64,000 bases of DNA from Pogostemon cablin (Eukaryota; Streptophyta; Magnoliopsida; Lamiales; Lamiaceae), in NCBI GenBank assembly GCA_023678885.1, contig CM042958.1:16858852-16922851 (forward strand), given 5' to 3'. The position numbers and the translations under genes were made by a program. Under the pieces are notes generated by a model. It made no database searches. It was not told the DNA's origin and was given only the letters and a program-made list of their open reading frames with translations. Shown here piece by piece: positions 12,390-24,568 of this stretch. Within the stretch, counting starts at the first letter, position 1. The number at the start of each line of letters is the position of its first letter.

Positions 12390-15300
12390 ATACATTTTTT
12401 TAATCTTCTAAAAACTATATTTAAACCTAAACATAATTTGATTATATGCATTTCGATTAATTATATATTATAAGAGGGCTTCCTATAACCTTTTATATAT
12501 ATTTCTCATAAATTAATTATAATCAAATCAATGATTAATTTCTCAAACCAAGTATTTGTTATATCTAGTAATCAAAACAAATATTAAAGAATATATTATT
12601 GTAATATATATTAGTTTGAGAAATATAATATTTTAATGTATAATCAGTAGTTGTTAGGGATTATATGGGTATGACATCCACTATAGGGGTATCTGTACGT
12701 ACTTGTATCCATTTAATTATAAACTACTCATTTTCATATCAGTTTCATTAAAAAAAATATATATTATGATACTCATACTCATCCCAAGCTCGTTTATCAA
12801 TACTTGTAGATTACACATACCCATTTAATACTAATTTATTTTAGAAAAATATTTATATTTAAAATAAATATGATTAAATAAAAATTATAATTAGTAATAT
12901 ATATTTATAATATATTTATATTTTTAGTGTTTAGATTAATGTATTAATTAATTTATATATATATATATAGTTTTTGTGTTAAAATTAATATTTTAATAAA
13001 AAATATATTATTGTTAATTAATTTTGAATTGAATATAATATGAACTTTATTATTTTTAATATGATCAAATAAAATTCATAACTATTAATTAATTATATAA
13101 TAATATTATGGTTCATATTATTTTTAATATGATCAAATAAAATTTGTAATTATTAATTAATTATATAATTATTTCATAACACATTATATAATAATATAGA
13201 TAAAATATTTTGTATAATTTTAATATTTGTGGATAACTAATTCATACATGTACACAATTCAGATTCTAATGATATTTTTTGAACTACTCATGAAAATTAT
13301 AATTATTAATATATATTTATAATGTATTTATATGCTTATGACTAAAAATCGATGTCTATCAACGTCTACTTTTAACATTAGTAGCTTCAACATCCACTGA
13401 TTGGTGAAACAGACATCAATCAACATGTTTATAATAGTGCATATTGAATACAAAAAAATTATAATTTTTTATTTTAATTTCAAATTCTAATGATATTTTT
13501 TTGAACTATTCGTACTCGTTTTTTTAAGGTGTTTATTAATTATGTAAGATACTTTATTATTTCGTAATACTCATACACGTGTATAAATAAATATCATTTA
13601 AAAATTAATATTTTAAAAGTTCATTACAATATTTATATCCGTCCCAAAATCTTTTAGTGGACGATGGGTTATGCCCTTCCCCGAATTAGTCGGTCTATGG
13701 ATCGGATACCGGTACATTAAAAAATAATCATAAATTACTCACACCATTTAATATTATTTTTTAAAAATATTTTTATTGATTAAAATTAAGATTTTAAATG
13801 ATCTTATACTATTACTGATTAAATATAAAATAAATATAATATAATTTATTACAAAAATATGACCTAAACCCTAATTTTATAAGTTATTATAATAATAATT
13901 GAATAATATTATAATAAACCCTAAACCCTAAAACCATATCCCTAAACCTTAAATCAATATAATGTATTTAAATTAATTTTATAATTTATTATAATAATTA
14001 AATAATATTACTATAAACTCTAAACCATATAATTAAAAATTAATTCAAATTGTTTAGGAATAATTAATATAATTTGAAAAAATTGATTCAAATTGTTTAG
14101 GAATAATTAACATTATAATTTGAAATAATTAAAATTAGTAGTAGTTATGTATTACATTTATTTAATAAAGAAATAATATTAAACATACATGTAAGAAATC
14201 ATTTTAAATAAGACATTTTTTAAAATTAAAAATAGGGTATCATTATTATGACCAATAAATCAATGACCAAAATCTAATATCATAATTGTGATGAATGAAT
14301 GAGATTGAATAATGTGATGAACGGATGAGATTAAAAAATGTTTAGTAATCAAAATCAATGGTATAGATTAAAAGTTGGTTCAATTTTGATTTTTAAAGTG
14401 TGTTTTATACATTTTTATAAATCTCCTAAAAACTAAATTTAAACCTAAGCATAATTTGATTATAAGCATTTCAATTAATTATATATTATAAGAGGGCTTT
14501 TATAACCTTTTATATATATTTCTCATAAATTAGTTGTAATCAAACAAATGATTAATTTCTCAAACCAAGTATTTGTCATACCAAATAATCAAATCAAATA
14601 TTAAAGAATATACTATTATAATATATATTAGTTTGAGAAATATAATATTTTAATGTATAATCGATAGTTGTTATGTATTATAGCGGGTAGGATATCCATT
14701 ATAGGGGTATCCGTACGTACTTGTATCCATTTAATTATAAACTATTCATTTTCGTACTCATTTCATTAAAAAAATATATTATGATACTCATACTCGTCCC
14801 AAACTCGTTTATCAATACTTGTAGATCATACTTAGTTAATACTATTTTATTTTAGAAAAATATTTATATTATAATTAAATTAAAATTATAATTAGTAATA
14901 TATATTTATAATATATTTATATTTTTAGTGTTTAGATTAATGTATTAATATATATATATATATATATATAGTTTTTGTGTTAAAATTTATATTTTAATAA
15001 AGAATATATTATTGTTAATTAATTATGAATTAAATATAATATGAACTTTATTATTTTTAATATGATCAAATAAAATTTATAACTATTAATTAATTATATA
15101 ATTATGGTTCATATTATTTTTAATATGATCAAATAAAGTTTGTAATTATTAATTAATTATATAATTATTTTATAACATATTATATAATAATATAGATAAA
15201 ATATTTTGTATAATTTTAATATTTGTGGATACCTGATTCATACACGTACACAATTCATATTCTAATGATATTTTTTTGAACTATCCCTGAACATTATGAT

Positions 15301-16724
15301 TATTAATATATATTTATAATATATTTATATGCTTATGACTAAAAATCGATGTCTATTAGTATCAGCGCATACTTTTAAAATTAGTGGCTTTAACATCCAC
15401 TGGCTGGTGAATAGACATCAATCAACATGTTTATCATAGTGCGTATTGAATACAAAAATATTATAATTTTTTATTTTAATTTCAAATTCTAATGATATTT
15501 TTTTGAACTACTCGTGCTTGTTTTTTAGGGTGTTTATTAATTATGTAAGATACTTTCTTATTTCCTAATACTCATATCCGTATATAAATAAATAACATTT
15601 AAAAATTCATTACAATATTTGTATCCGTCCCAAAATCTTTTAGTGGACGATGGGTTTTGGCCTCCCCCGGATTAGTCGATCTATGGATCGGATACCGATG
15701 CATCAAAAAATATTAGTAAATTACTCATACCCATTTAATAACATTTTTTAAAAATATTTTTTATGATTAAAATTAAGATTATAAATGAACTTATACTATT
15801 ACTGATTAAATATAAAATAAATATTTATATTATTACTGATTAAAGATAAAATAAATATAATTCTATTACAAAAATATGACCTAAACCCTAATTTTATAAG
15901 TTATTATAATAATAATTGAATAATATTACAATAAACCCTAAAACCATATCCCTAAACCCTAAATCAATATATAATAATTAAATAATATTACTCTAAACCC
16001 TAAATAATATAATTAAAAATTAATTCAAATTGTTTAGGAATAATTAACATAATTTGAAAATTTTATTTCAAATCATTTAGAAATAATTAACATTATAATT
16101 TGAAATAATTAAAATTAGTAGTAGTTATGTATTATATATTTAATGAAAAAATATAATATTAAGCACACATATAAGGAATCATTTTAAATAAGACATCATT
16201 TTAAATTAAATATGATATCATTATTATGACCAATAAATCAATGACCAAAATCTAATATCATAATTGTAATATTATAATTTTTTATTTTAATTTCAAATTC
16301 TAATGATATTTTTTTGAACTACTCGTACTCATTTTTTTAGGATTTTTATTAATTATGTAAGATACTTTCGTAATACTCATACCCGTGTATAAATAAATAT
16401 TATTTAAAAATTAATATTTTAAAAATTCATTATAATATTTGTATCCGTCCCAAAATCTTTTAGTGGACGATGAGTTTTGGCCTCTCCCGGATTAGTCGGT
16501 CTATGGATCGGATACTGGTGCATAAAAAAATATTCGTAAATTACTCATACCCATTTAATACTGTTTTTTAAAAATATAAGACATCATTTTAAATTAAATA
16601 GGGTATCATTATTATGATGAATAAACCAATGGCCAAAATCTAATGTCATAATTTTGATGAATGCATGAGATTGAATAATGTGATGAACGGATAAGATTAA
16701 AAAAGGTTTAGAAATCAAAATCAA

Positions 16725-16725
<1 letters not shown>
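12390..16725. repeat. Tandem array of about 2-kb AT-rich units (two long copies plus one partial)
   Basis: Copy A spans about 12390-14410, copy B about 14411-16268, and a truncated copy C about 16269-16725. Shared landmarks in order are: TTTAAACCTAAACATAATTTG / TTTAAACCTAAGCATAATTTG (12421, 14430); GGGGTATC-GTACGTACTTG (12686, 14705); AAATCTTTTAGTGGACGATG (13650, 15636, 16453) followed by a ...CGGTCTATGGATCGGATAC phrase; CCTAAACCCTAATTTTATAAG (13861, 15880); and a closing TGATGAACGGAT-AGATTAAAAAA phrase. Copy C lacks the first half and has an internal deletion. No coding capacity is seen. It is probably tandemly duplicated transposon sequence. Confidence 0.75.

Positions 16726-16774
<49 letters not shown>
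16726..16774. repeat. (AT)n microsatellite at the end of the 2-kb array
   Basis: An uninterrupted AT run that begins exactly where the unit-closing phrase AATCAATGATAT ends. It therefore marks the right edge of the tandem array. Confidence 0.9.
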
Positions 16775-16778
<4 letters not shown>

Positions 16779-16879
16779 AATATTATTATTTCAATTAAAT
16801 TTTTGGTGAAATATGAAGATAATTAAAGTTTAATTGAAATATTTTTTTAAAATCAAATGTATAAATTTTTATATTAAAG

Positions 16880-17480
16880 GGGATAGTTGGTCTCTTGTGT
16901 TCTTGGGTGCACAAATTATATAATAATATTTTGTTCTAAAGGGTATATATTATATACTTAAAGTGTTGGTTTTTTGTGCTTTAGGAGGCTTAGAGTGTTT
17001 AAGGGGGACATAAAATAGTCGTTAAAATATAAAGAATATTAATGTTTGACACTTTTTTTAAAAAAAATTCAAGAATATAAGTTTTATTAAATGATACTAA
17101 AATAATTTATGCTAAAAGTTATAAAATTTTATTTGGGACACAAACTACGTTAGTGCACTCAAGACTTTGCCAAATTTAGCGTTGATTTTTTGTGCCTGAT
17201 GCACACAAAGCAGTGTGGCTTTAGAATATTGTGCTAAATTATATAAATTTTAGTATAAAAATTTATATCTTTTATTTTATAAGACAAAAACTTATATATG
17301 CCCAAACGCACGAAAACATACTCCATGTGCCTTTAGAATTTTGTGTTAAATTGTATACATTTATGTACTCTTTATTTTCTGAATAAAAATAAAAAATATA
17401 ATAAAACGTGTATACTTTTTAGAAAAAGATATATACATTTATCTATAATACTAAATTCAAAAATCGTACGCAATCTTCAC
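16880..17480. mobile_element. Degenerate relatives of the 1.2-kb/47-kb Mutator-like MITE family
   Basis: Phrases shared with 1207-1644 and 47078-47469 occur here in broken order: TTGGGTGCACAAA, TTCTAAAGGGTATA, TGCCTTTAGAATTTTGTG and CCCAAACGCACGAAAACATA. At least two overlapping, eroded copies seem to be present. Ends and TSDs cannot be assigned. Confidence 0.4.
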
Positions 17481-18375
17481 TCAAGATAACATGTGTATTC
17501 ACTTTAATTTAAAGTGTATTATTTCTATAATGAAAAAATCAATTAAAATTTGAAAGATGTTAATATTTAAATAAGAATTAATTTATATATAAAAATACAT
17601 ATATTTATATTTATACATTAATATATCTGTATCTTTTAAGTATTTTATAACTTGAATTGCTCGAATTTAGTCGTTCCCATTTATATAAATTGTAATGTAC
17701 TGTTGATCTTTTCAGTAGTATGGATGAATTGTTATGTAGTCTTAGCATGAATTGCTGTGTATTCTTAGCATAAGCTTCTTCAGGTTCAAAAGTTTTAGAG
17801 TTACTTTTAATATAAATTATTTACTTAATATTAAATATTTATTATTGTAGACATTTAAATTTTATTTTTGAAGTTCTAAACAAAATTGATGGTCGATAGT
17901 TTTCTTCTACAAGAAGAATAAGAATTTATTTTAATATTTTAAAAATAAAATAAAATTATATATTAATTTAAATATTTAATCATATATAATAGGTCATCCC
18001 TCGCCAGAGAAGAGAAAGTGAGGGGGACAAAAGAGTGTGACCTTAATTTCTTGTGGCCTAAAATCTAAAAAATAAATTGCTGGAAGAAAAAATAAAAAAC
18101 CTGAAAAAAGAAGGGGCAATATGGGAATAAATAAAGAGGAAGAGAAGAGGAGAGGGATGAAAAGCCTGAAATAGAGATAGAAAGATAGACAGAGAAGAAA
18201 AGATACACCCACCTTTTCCCCTGGCTCATTTCACAACCCCAATACCCCCAACACACAACACCAAGAACAAGGAACAATCCACTCTTCCTCCCAATTTTCT
18301 CTATTCAGCTCTTTTCCCTATTTTTTACTCTTTCTAGTTTCAAATCTTTCTCCCCTTCTGTGTTTCTGTCTGCTT
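17481..18375. promoter_or_regulatory. Upstream region and start of the 5' leader of the CID7-type gene
   Basis: AT-rich up to about 17990, then a purine-rich stretch (GAAGAGAAGAGGAGAGG near 18140), then a CT-rich segment from about 18260 that looks like the transcribed leader. I cannot single out a TATA box with confidence. The long open frames on the minus strand here are a consequence of the purine bias and are not genes. Confidence 0.35.
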
Positions 18376-18749
18376 ATGGATGCATTTGACATGGGTTGTT
18401 TCATCACCGGCCTTCTCAAAGGTATAAGAATCCAGATTTTTCTTTATCCATTTGTTCTGTTTCACACTGTTTCTCTTGCTTCTTTTTACTGTTCGGCTCA
18501 GATTTCAAGAGATCTATTGAGATAAGTTTCGTGATTGAACTTCAGAAGTGTCGCTTTTGCGTTTCTTGTCGTTTATCTTTACTTGATCTTGTTTTATTCT
18601 GGGTTGTTGAATTTTAGGGGAATTTTAGCACAATTTTGTTTTTTTATGGGTTGCTTTTCTTTCTTTTCGACTGTATGGGTGGTTGTAACTGATGATCAAT
18701 GTGTGTTTTGTTTGCAGGTGTTGAGGAGTTGGGAGTTTGTTACTGCTGA
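18376..18749 (+). CDS. Intron-spanning upstream ORF (25 codons) in the CID7 5' leader
   Basis: ATG at 18376 opens a frame beginning MDAFDMGCFITGLLK, which meets a good donor after 18421 (CTCAAAG|GTATAAG). Joined to the acceptor TTTGCAG|GTGTTGAGG (exon resumes at 18718), the frame continues as GVEELGVCYC and stops at TGA 18747-18749. The peptide is coherent only if the intron 18422-18717 is removed. It is the first ATG seen in the CT-rich leader and lies upstream of the main ATG at 19384 in the same predicted transcript. It could therefore regulate translation of the main ORF. I do not know of a named conserved uORF here, so function is inference and it could be fortuitous. Confidence 0.45.
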
Positions 18750-19383
18750 TCTTTTAATGATGTCTTAATTGTTGTAAAAATTTGTGGATTTTGTTTTGTG
18801 TTATGGTTGTCTTTCTTGTATGGTTCTTTTTGTGTGTTTGACATATTGTTCTTTATCTCATGTATATTCTAATTATAGAAATTCAAGGTCGAATCATTGC
18901 TATGATTGGGATAAATACTGACATAAAGATTTCACCTGAACTGGAAATTTGAGTTGAAGTATACTGGTATGCCATTTAATGCTACCATATGACTGCATAA
19001 TCTGTAGGTTTCTTTTTACAGATTCTGAGAATCATACAATTTATTGATTGTCATTAATTTGGTTAGAAGTCCAAATGCAAGATTAGTCTCTTCCATCGCA
19101 TAATGTGGTTGGAAATGTAATTCTAAAATCATCTTGTTTGCGATCATTGATTTTCCAAATTTTTGTTTAATTTACTTGTGATGTATTCTCTCAATGTATG
19201 CAAGTATGAAGTTGTTAATTTTTTTTCTCCCTTCATCATTCTAACGTAGAAAAATTTGCTCATATGCAGGGTTTGGCTGACCCGAACTGGTTATTACGAA
19301 TTCATTTTTCCATTTCCAAAGTAGTTTTTAGTGTAGTCTCATTCTTTTGCCTGTTAAATACGTAAAAGGGAATCGAAAGAATC

Positions 19384-22300
19384 ATGTACTTGTCGTCGGG
19401 AAAAGGAGCTTCTTCTGGTGACAGAAAGCTTGGAGCTGCCAAAGCAACTTTGAATCCCAACGCCACAGAATTTGTTCCTTTTTCACTCAGATCACCATCA
19501 GCAGGTACCACCAGCGTGGAAACATCCTCAAAATTTGCAATCTACTCAACCTCCACTCCAGGGAAAGGTATATTAGATAGATCAGAGTCGTCAATTTCCA
19601 ATAACTCTGATGATGAAGCTCAGCAATTTTGGCGCAATCAGCTCCCAGATGACATTACTCCCGATTTTAAGGTCATGGGGATAGATGATATTCAGACTCA
19701 AGGCATCAACAACTTACCATTTTCTAGCTTATCCTTAACTGATATTAATGAAGGTTCAAGATATTCTGCTTCAACAGGCAGTGGTTTTATGTTGAAGGAG
19801 CAGCAAGGAATGTCTCCTCGCCCTGTTAACGGTAACAGTCATTCTGAACAGCTAAGATATCCTGTCTCATCCTATGGAGAATACCCATCACCCAAGGGTT
19901 TCCATCCTTCGCTCGTTAAACCTTGGGACCAACAGTTTGTCAGCAATGATCAGCTTCTTGTGAGAGATGGAACTGACAGTGGAAATCAAAGACATAGTAT
20001 TCTGGCTGATATGTCAAGCGAGCAATTATTGATGGATGGTGCAGATGTGAGCCCCCTTGAGTTTTTGGCGTCACAATTTCCTGGTTTTGCAGCTGAAAGT
20101 CTTGCGGAGGTGTATTTTGCTAATGGAGGGGATTTAAACATAACAATTGAGATGCTTACTCAGCTTGAGGTAGTGTTCTTTGTCAATATTGGAATTGTTG
20201 GAATCACCTTGATCTTTTTCCAGTCAGGTGCTGTGTTTGATGTGTATTTTAGATTCTTGTTTTGTGTGAATCTTTTACTTAATAACCTGGTGTAAATCTC
20301 AAGGCTCAACTGAAGTAAATCTGGTATGTCTCAAAGAAACAGCATTTTCCATGCCTCCTTTTCATTTATCTTGCATCTTATGAATTTGTCAAACAGTTCC
20401 TACTAGAAAAACCCCATATCCTCTTTGGTAAAGAGATTGTAAACTTCTAGTTTTCATATGATTTATTCTCTTCTTAAAATATCTTCAACTTTTGTGTTAC
20501 TTTTGGCTTTGTAGTTTTTAGTGTTCTCATGTTTGGCTGATATTTGTATACTTCATTTTCTTTACACCTTACTTTATATACTGGCTGTATGATAGCTTGA
20601 ATGGCTATTTTCTTGTTTTATGCGATTGTAAATTCATCAAGGTTGTTAGTTGTTGTTATACCATGTATGATTTGTATAATTTACCTCATACTTGTTCTTC
20701 GACAATACCTTCTATGAAGGCATTGTCCACAAAATGAAGGCTACGAAGTGTTCTACTACATTGCACGCCATCCAGGTTGAATGTTGTCTACTCCAGAGAA
20801 TTCTTGGACCATTATAATGATGCATTGATTACTACTATGCAGTTTTCTTTAAGAATTTCAATGCACTTATTTTTTTCAGCTTCAAGTTGATGGAGGCTTA
20901 AACCCCACTCTGAATTCAAAAGCCATGTCTTCTCCAAATCTTAATTCCATGGATTTTCCTGCTCTTTCTGTGAGAGATAGTCCAAACGATTTAGCAAAAT
21001 ATGCTGTTGACGGTCTCCACCAAAATGGACCTGGTAGTCCGTATCGGTCTTCAGATAAGCAAGGCACATTATTATTCAGATCCAATTCCTATATTCCATC
21101 AAGAGGTGCTACAGATTTTGCTTCAGCTGTAAGAAAAATGGCACCCCAAGATTCTAGCATGTGGAAATATGATAGAAATGGCTCTTCAGATGCAAGCATT
21201 GGTTCAAGCAGAAGTTCTCAAGTCCTTGCTAGCTCATATAACAGCAACCAGGGCAGAGGCATCTATGGTGATCGGTTGCAAAGCCGTGGATCGACTCGTG
21301 CAGCTCCTATATGGCTTGAAACTGGAGAAGCTGTTGGTAATAATTATAGACTAATAAATTAATTTTAACTTGCTCTCTACAAGTTCGATTTTGGAATATT
21401 AATTATGCTAGTATATGTGCTTACTTTATTGAGCTGGCAGCAAATATGTACTCTGAGATGAGAGAGGAAGCACGCGACCATGCACGTGTTCGCAATGTGT
21501 ATTTTGAGCAGGTATATTTTTTGCGGATATATGTCTAGAAGGTTGAAAATGGATATAATTGATAGTTCGGACTAACATTTGTTTATACATATATACTTTA
21601 TTGAAATATGCCAACTCTACTGTTCATTTTACCTTTATGTGCTAATTCAGTGAGCAGTGAGCTCTTCGGGCTATTATGTTCTGTATTCGCTCATTGAAAC
21701 TTTAGATGATAACAATAAACTTTCTGATGGCATGTTATGATATTACTTTTTTTATCAAGAATTTAGTTTTAAAGGTTGATCTGGTCTTCAATTATTTTTT
21801 TTTAAGCCGTGCTTTATGACACCTCTTTCCGGAGAAATAATGAAAACCAAAACTAGCTCTTTATGCCGCTATCTATATGCGTGTCTGTATATCTTGGAAT
21901 TTTTTTTTCTCAACTTTATTTATTCACTATTTTCCCATTGGGTTCACCACATCATTTGTTTTTTTAAAGAACCATCAATGTTGAACTGACTCGACTTCTG
22001 GGGATAACAGCTCATGCTGTGGGGGATTGTGACATTTTGCCTAAAAAATTTTATTGTAATATCCATTTGTTATGGCGATCCACATTAAAATTCCTTTGTT
22101 TGTTCTTGTCAAATATCCCATGAGTTTAGGCAAGACAGGCCTATCTTGTTGGTAACAAGGCCTTAGCTAAGGAGTTGAGCATTAAAGGACAGCTACACAA
22201 CATGCAGATGAAAGCAGCTCATGGGAAGGCACAAGAAACTATCTTTCGTCAGAGGTTTGTTGTTTTGTGATCCATGAAATCAACTTTAAACCTTTTCGCA

Positions 22301-22723
22301 CTTTATTTCACCCATTCAGCCGTGAGAATATCATAGAAATTTAGTGTGATGATGATCTCGCTCCCCTTTACTGTTGCATTCTTTTTGTACCATCTCCATT
22401 TGTTACGTTGTGCATATCTTTGTTAAATTTGCAGGAATTCAGACATCGAGTCAAGTGGGAGAGAACGTATGATCGATCTGCATGGTCTGCATGTGAGTGA
22501 AGCTATCCATGTGCTGAAGCGAGAGCTGGCCGTGATGAAGAATGCAGCAAGAACAATGGACCAACGGCTACTTGTCTACATCTGTGTGGGAACTGGCCAT
22601 CACACGAGGGGTTCACGCACACCAGCTCGACTCCCCACTGCTGTTCAGCGCTACCTGCTGGAGGAGGAGGGTCTCGACTTCTCCGAACCACAGCCAGGGC
22701 TGCTTCGTGTTGTTATATACTGA
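19384..22723 (+). CDS. CID7: CTC-interacting domain (PABP-interacting) protein CID7-like: PAM2, CUE, DUF1771, Smr
   Basis: Five coding exons: 19384-20169, 20880-21336, 21441-21511, 22139-22254, 22435-22723. All have GT-AG borders and matching phases, giving 572 residues, close to Arabidopsis CID7. A PAM2 motif (LNPNATEFVPFSLR, residues 23-36) is the peptide bound by the MLLE domain of poly(A)-binding protein. A CUE-type ubiquitin-binding segment follows (about 220-262, FPG...LAEVYFANGGDLN), ending exactly at the first splice site. Then come a DUF1771 helical segment (about 415-476, YSEMREEARDHAR...) and a C-terminal Smr domain (about 489-572) with IDLHGLHV and GTGHHTRG motifs, typical of nicking endonuclease-like folds. 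The protein is presumably cytoplasmic and linked to mRNA/PABP and ubiquitin. A leader exon begins at 19270 after ATATGCAG. Failure to splice the first intron would add a hydrophobic tail ending at 20295. Confidence 0.93.
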
Positions 22724-23060
22724 GTCAGGAAGGTATAGGTGATTTTTGACACACTGCATTACTCAGGAAATCAGTCAAGAAAATGCATGAAAAAATGAAA
22801 ACTCTGGTGTATCTGTAAATGGGAAAAAAAAAATTAGGATACTTCTGCAGAAGGGAACAGGTAAAAGAAGAAAAATAAAAATGTAATGATGTCGAAATGT
22901 ACGAGGAAGGCGTATTGTCTGTATGATTACTGTGTAGTTGGCCAAAGTTTAGATATTGTTTTTGTAGTCAGTGATTTTAATCGGCCTCTTTTTGTTACTT
23001 TTGTGTACCTTTTTTTGTTACAATTTTTTCTTCTTTTGATATTCAGATGTAACTGATAGA
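22724..23060 (+). other. Probable 3' UTR of the CID7-type gene
   Basis: T-rich downstream sequence with several TTTTTGTTAC and TTTGTA phrases between 22950 and 23030, consistent with plant far- and near-upstream polyadenylation elements. The cleavage site cannot be fixed. Confidence 0.4.
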
Positions 23061-23382
23061 AATCTCTCTCAAAAATTCTCCAGTTGGGAGTGTTCTCACA
23101 GCTTCACGTTTTACTTGTTCCGTGGTTTGCAACTCACAAATCATTTCAGGCTTTTCAGGTTCTGACAAGAAATCTTCTGTGAATCGTATCGATTGCAGTG
23201 TTTCCATTCCGTTAAAAGATTTGAGTGATTCAACAGATCACAGTATGATGCTCAATAATAGAGAGCAAGATCATGAACTGAATTCAATGCAAACTATAAG
23301 ATGTAAAATAAACACTTAAGATTCTTAAAATGCCTCTTAAATCTAAGATGAATGCACATGATATAGTCATGTTAGAAATGAG

Positions 23383-23517
23383 TCAATTAACAATGGTTTC
23401 ACCACCGCAAGTGGGAAGATCTTGGTAGCAATCAACTGTGAAGATGGTACATGGATCAATGTGCGGCACACGCGCTGAAAACAAGTCGTAGATGCTCGAA
23501 TCATTAAAGATGCCATC
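23383..23517 (-). other. Isolated exon-like open frame, unidentified
   Basis: On the minus strand a candidate acceptor (GCATGCTAG|GATGGC) opens a 44-codon frame to a TGA at 23385-23383. It reads GIFNDSSIYDLFSARVPHID then PCTIFTVDCYQDLPTCGGET. The composition is protein-like and GC content is above the local background. I cannot assign a family and found no convincing partner exon in the next 500 bases, so it may be an exon relic or chance. No function is proposed. Confidence 0.2.
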
Positions 23518-24183
23518 CTAGCATGCTGGCTGAAAAAACATCATGCATGAAGACATTAACTTGAACTCAGGACACTTCTATATGCATAACTTTGATAACA
23601 AATTGTACAACCTTAACTGCACACAGTTTTAATCTTTAAGATCAGCACATTTCTCAACTTCATGATCGACAATCCACCAAATTATTATCTCTGAAACAAG
23701 TAGCATGAAGTCAGAATTAGCTAAGATGATTTTTCACACATTCTCTTATCAGATGATACATGCTGAAGTAACTTGAAATAGAAGATTGTAAACTTGAAAC
23801 AGAGATCAAGCTTATCACACTACACTCAAACAAGTTAATCAAAACAAAATTTATCCAATAAGAATCTTTACCCTTCAATATATACATAACTGACATTGTT
23901 TCTCCCAGGCCTCTTATTATCTTATAGAGGATATATGTTTTATTATATAATTTTTTTTATATTTTCCTCTTGAATGGTACCTGAAAAGGAGCACCTGAAA
24001 AAAGATGCAGAATTTGTTGCATTGGATGTATTCGCCATGGCAGATTGTGAGAAAGCTTAGTTAGGACTTTCAAATTTTAGAAAGTCAATATTTGATTCTT
24101 GAATCGAGGATGTCGGGTAGTCCCAGTATGCGCTTTTAATTCTTGAAGTAATGAAGCAAAATACCCACCCCACTTTAAATTTT

Positions 24184-24486
24184 TTCTTTAGTGCACACTT
24201 TCTAACATGTTTAAAAATGTCCAAAGACAAGAAAAACCTTGACTCGATAATGATACTATTGTAATTTTGAAAAAAAGTTATTATCGAGTCAACTTTTAAT
24301 TTTTGAAAAAGTTGACTCGATAATGATTTTTTCAAAAATTATAATCGTGTCATTATTGAGCCAAGGTCTTTTTTTTTTATTTTGAGCATTAAAAGTTGAC
24401 TACTTTTTTCAAAATTACAATCGTGTTATTTTTTTTTGTCATTTGAGCATTTTTAAACATGTTTTAAAAAAGTGAGCATTAAAGAA
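24184..24486. mobile_element. MITE with about 40-bp inverted ends just upstream of OCP3
   Basis: The left end TTCTTTAGTGCACACTTTCT, leading into AACATGTTTAAAAATG, is mirrored at the right. There the reverse complement reads TTCTTTAATGCTCACTTTTT, leading into AAAACATGTTTAAAAATG. The interior has several inverted copies of GACTCGATAATGA, so the unit can fold into nested hairpins. It ends about 80 bp before the OCP3 ATG, so it must form part of that gene's promoter or leader. The transposon family is not determined. Confidence 0.6.
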
Positions 24487-24568
24487 TATTTGTAAACACG
24501 CTTTTAGCCTGGATGAGGTACCTCTGATAGGGGAAAGAATTAATAATAAGAAAATAAGGAAGAGAAAA

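Noticed and set aside
17994..18277. Hydrophobic minus-strand frames upstream of CID7
   Set aside because: They reflect the purine-rich plus strand (GAAGAG repeats) and have no support as genes.
20170..20295. C-terminal extension of the first CID7 exon giving a hydrophobic tail
   Set aside because: A strong donor (CTTGAG|GTAGTG) follows residue 262 and the next exon continues the known domain order in phase, so the extension is read-through into the intron.
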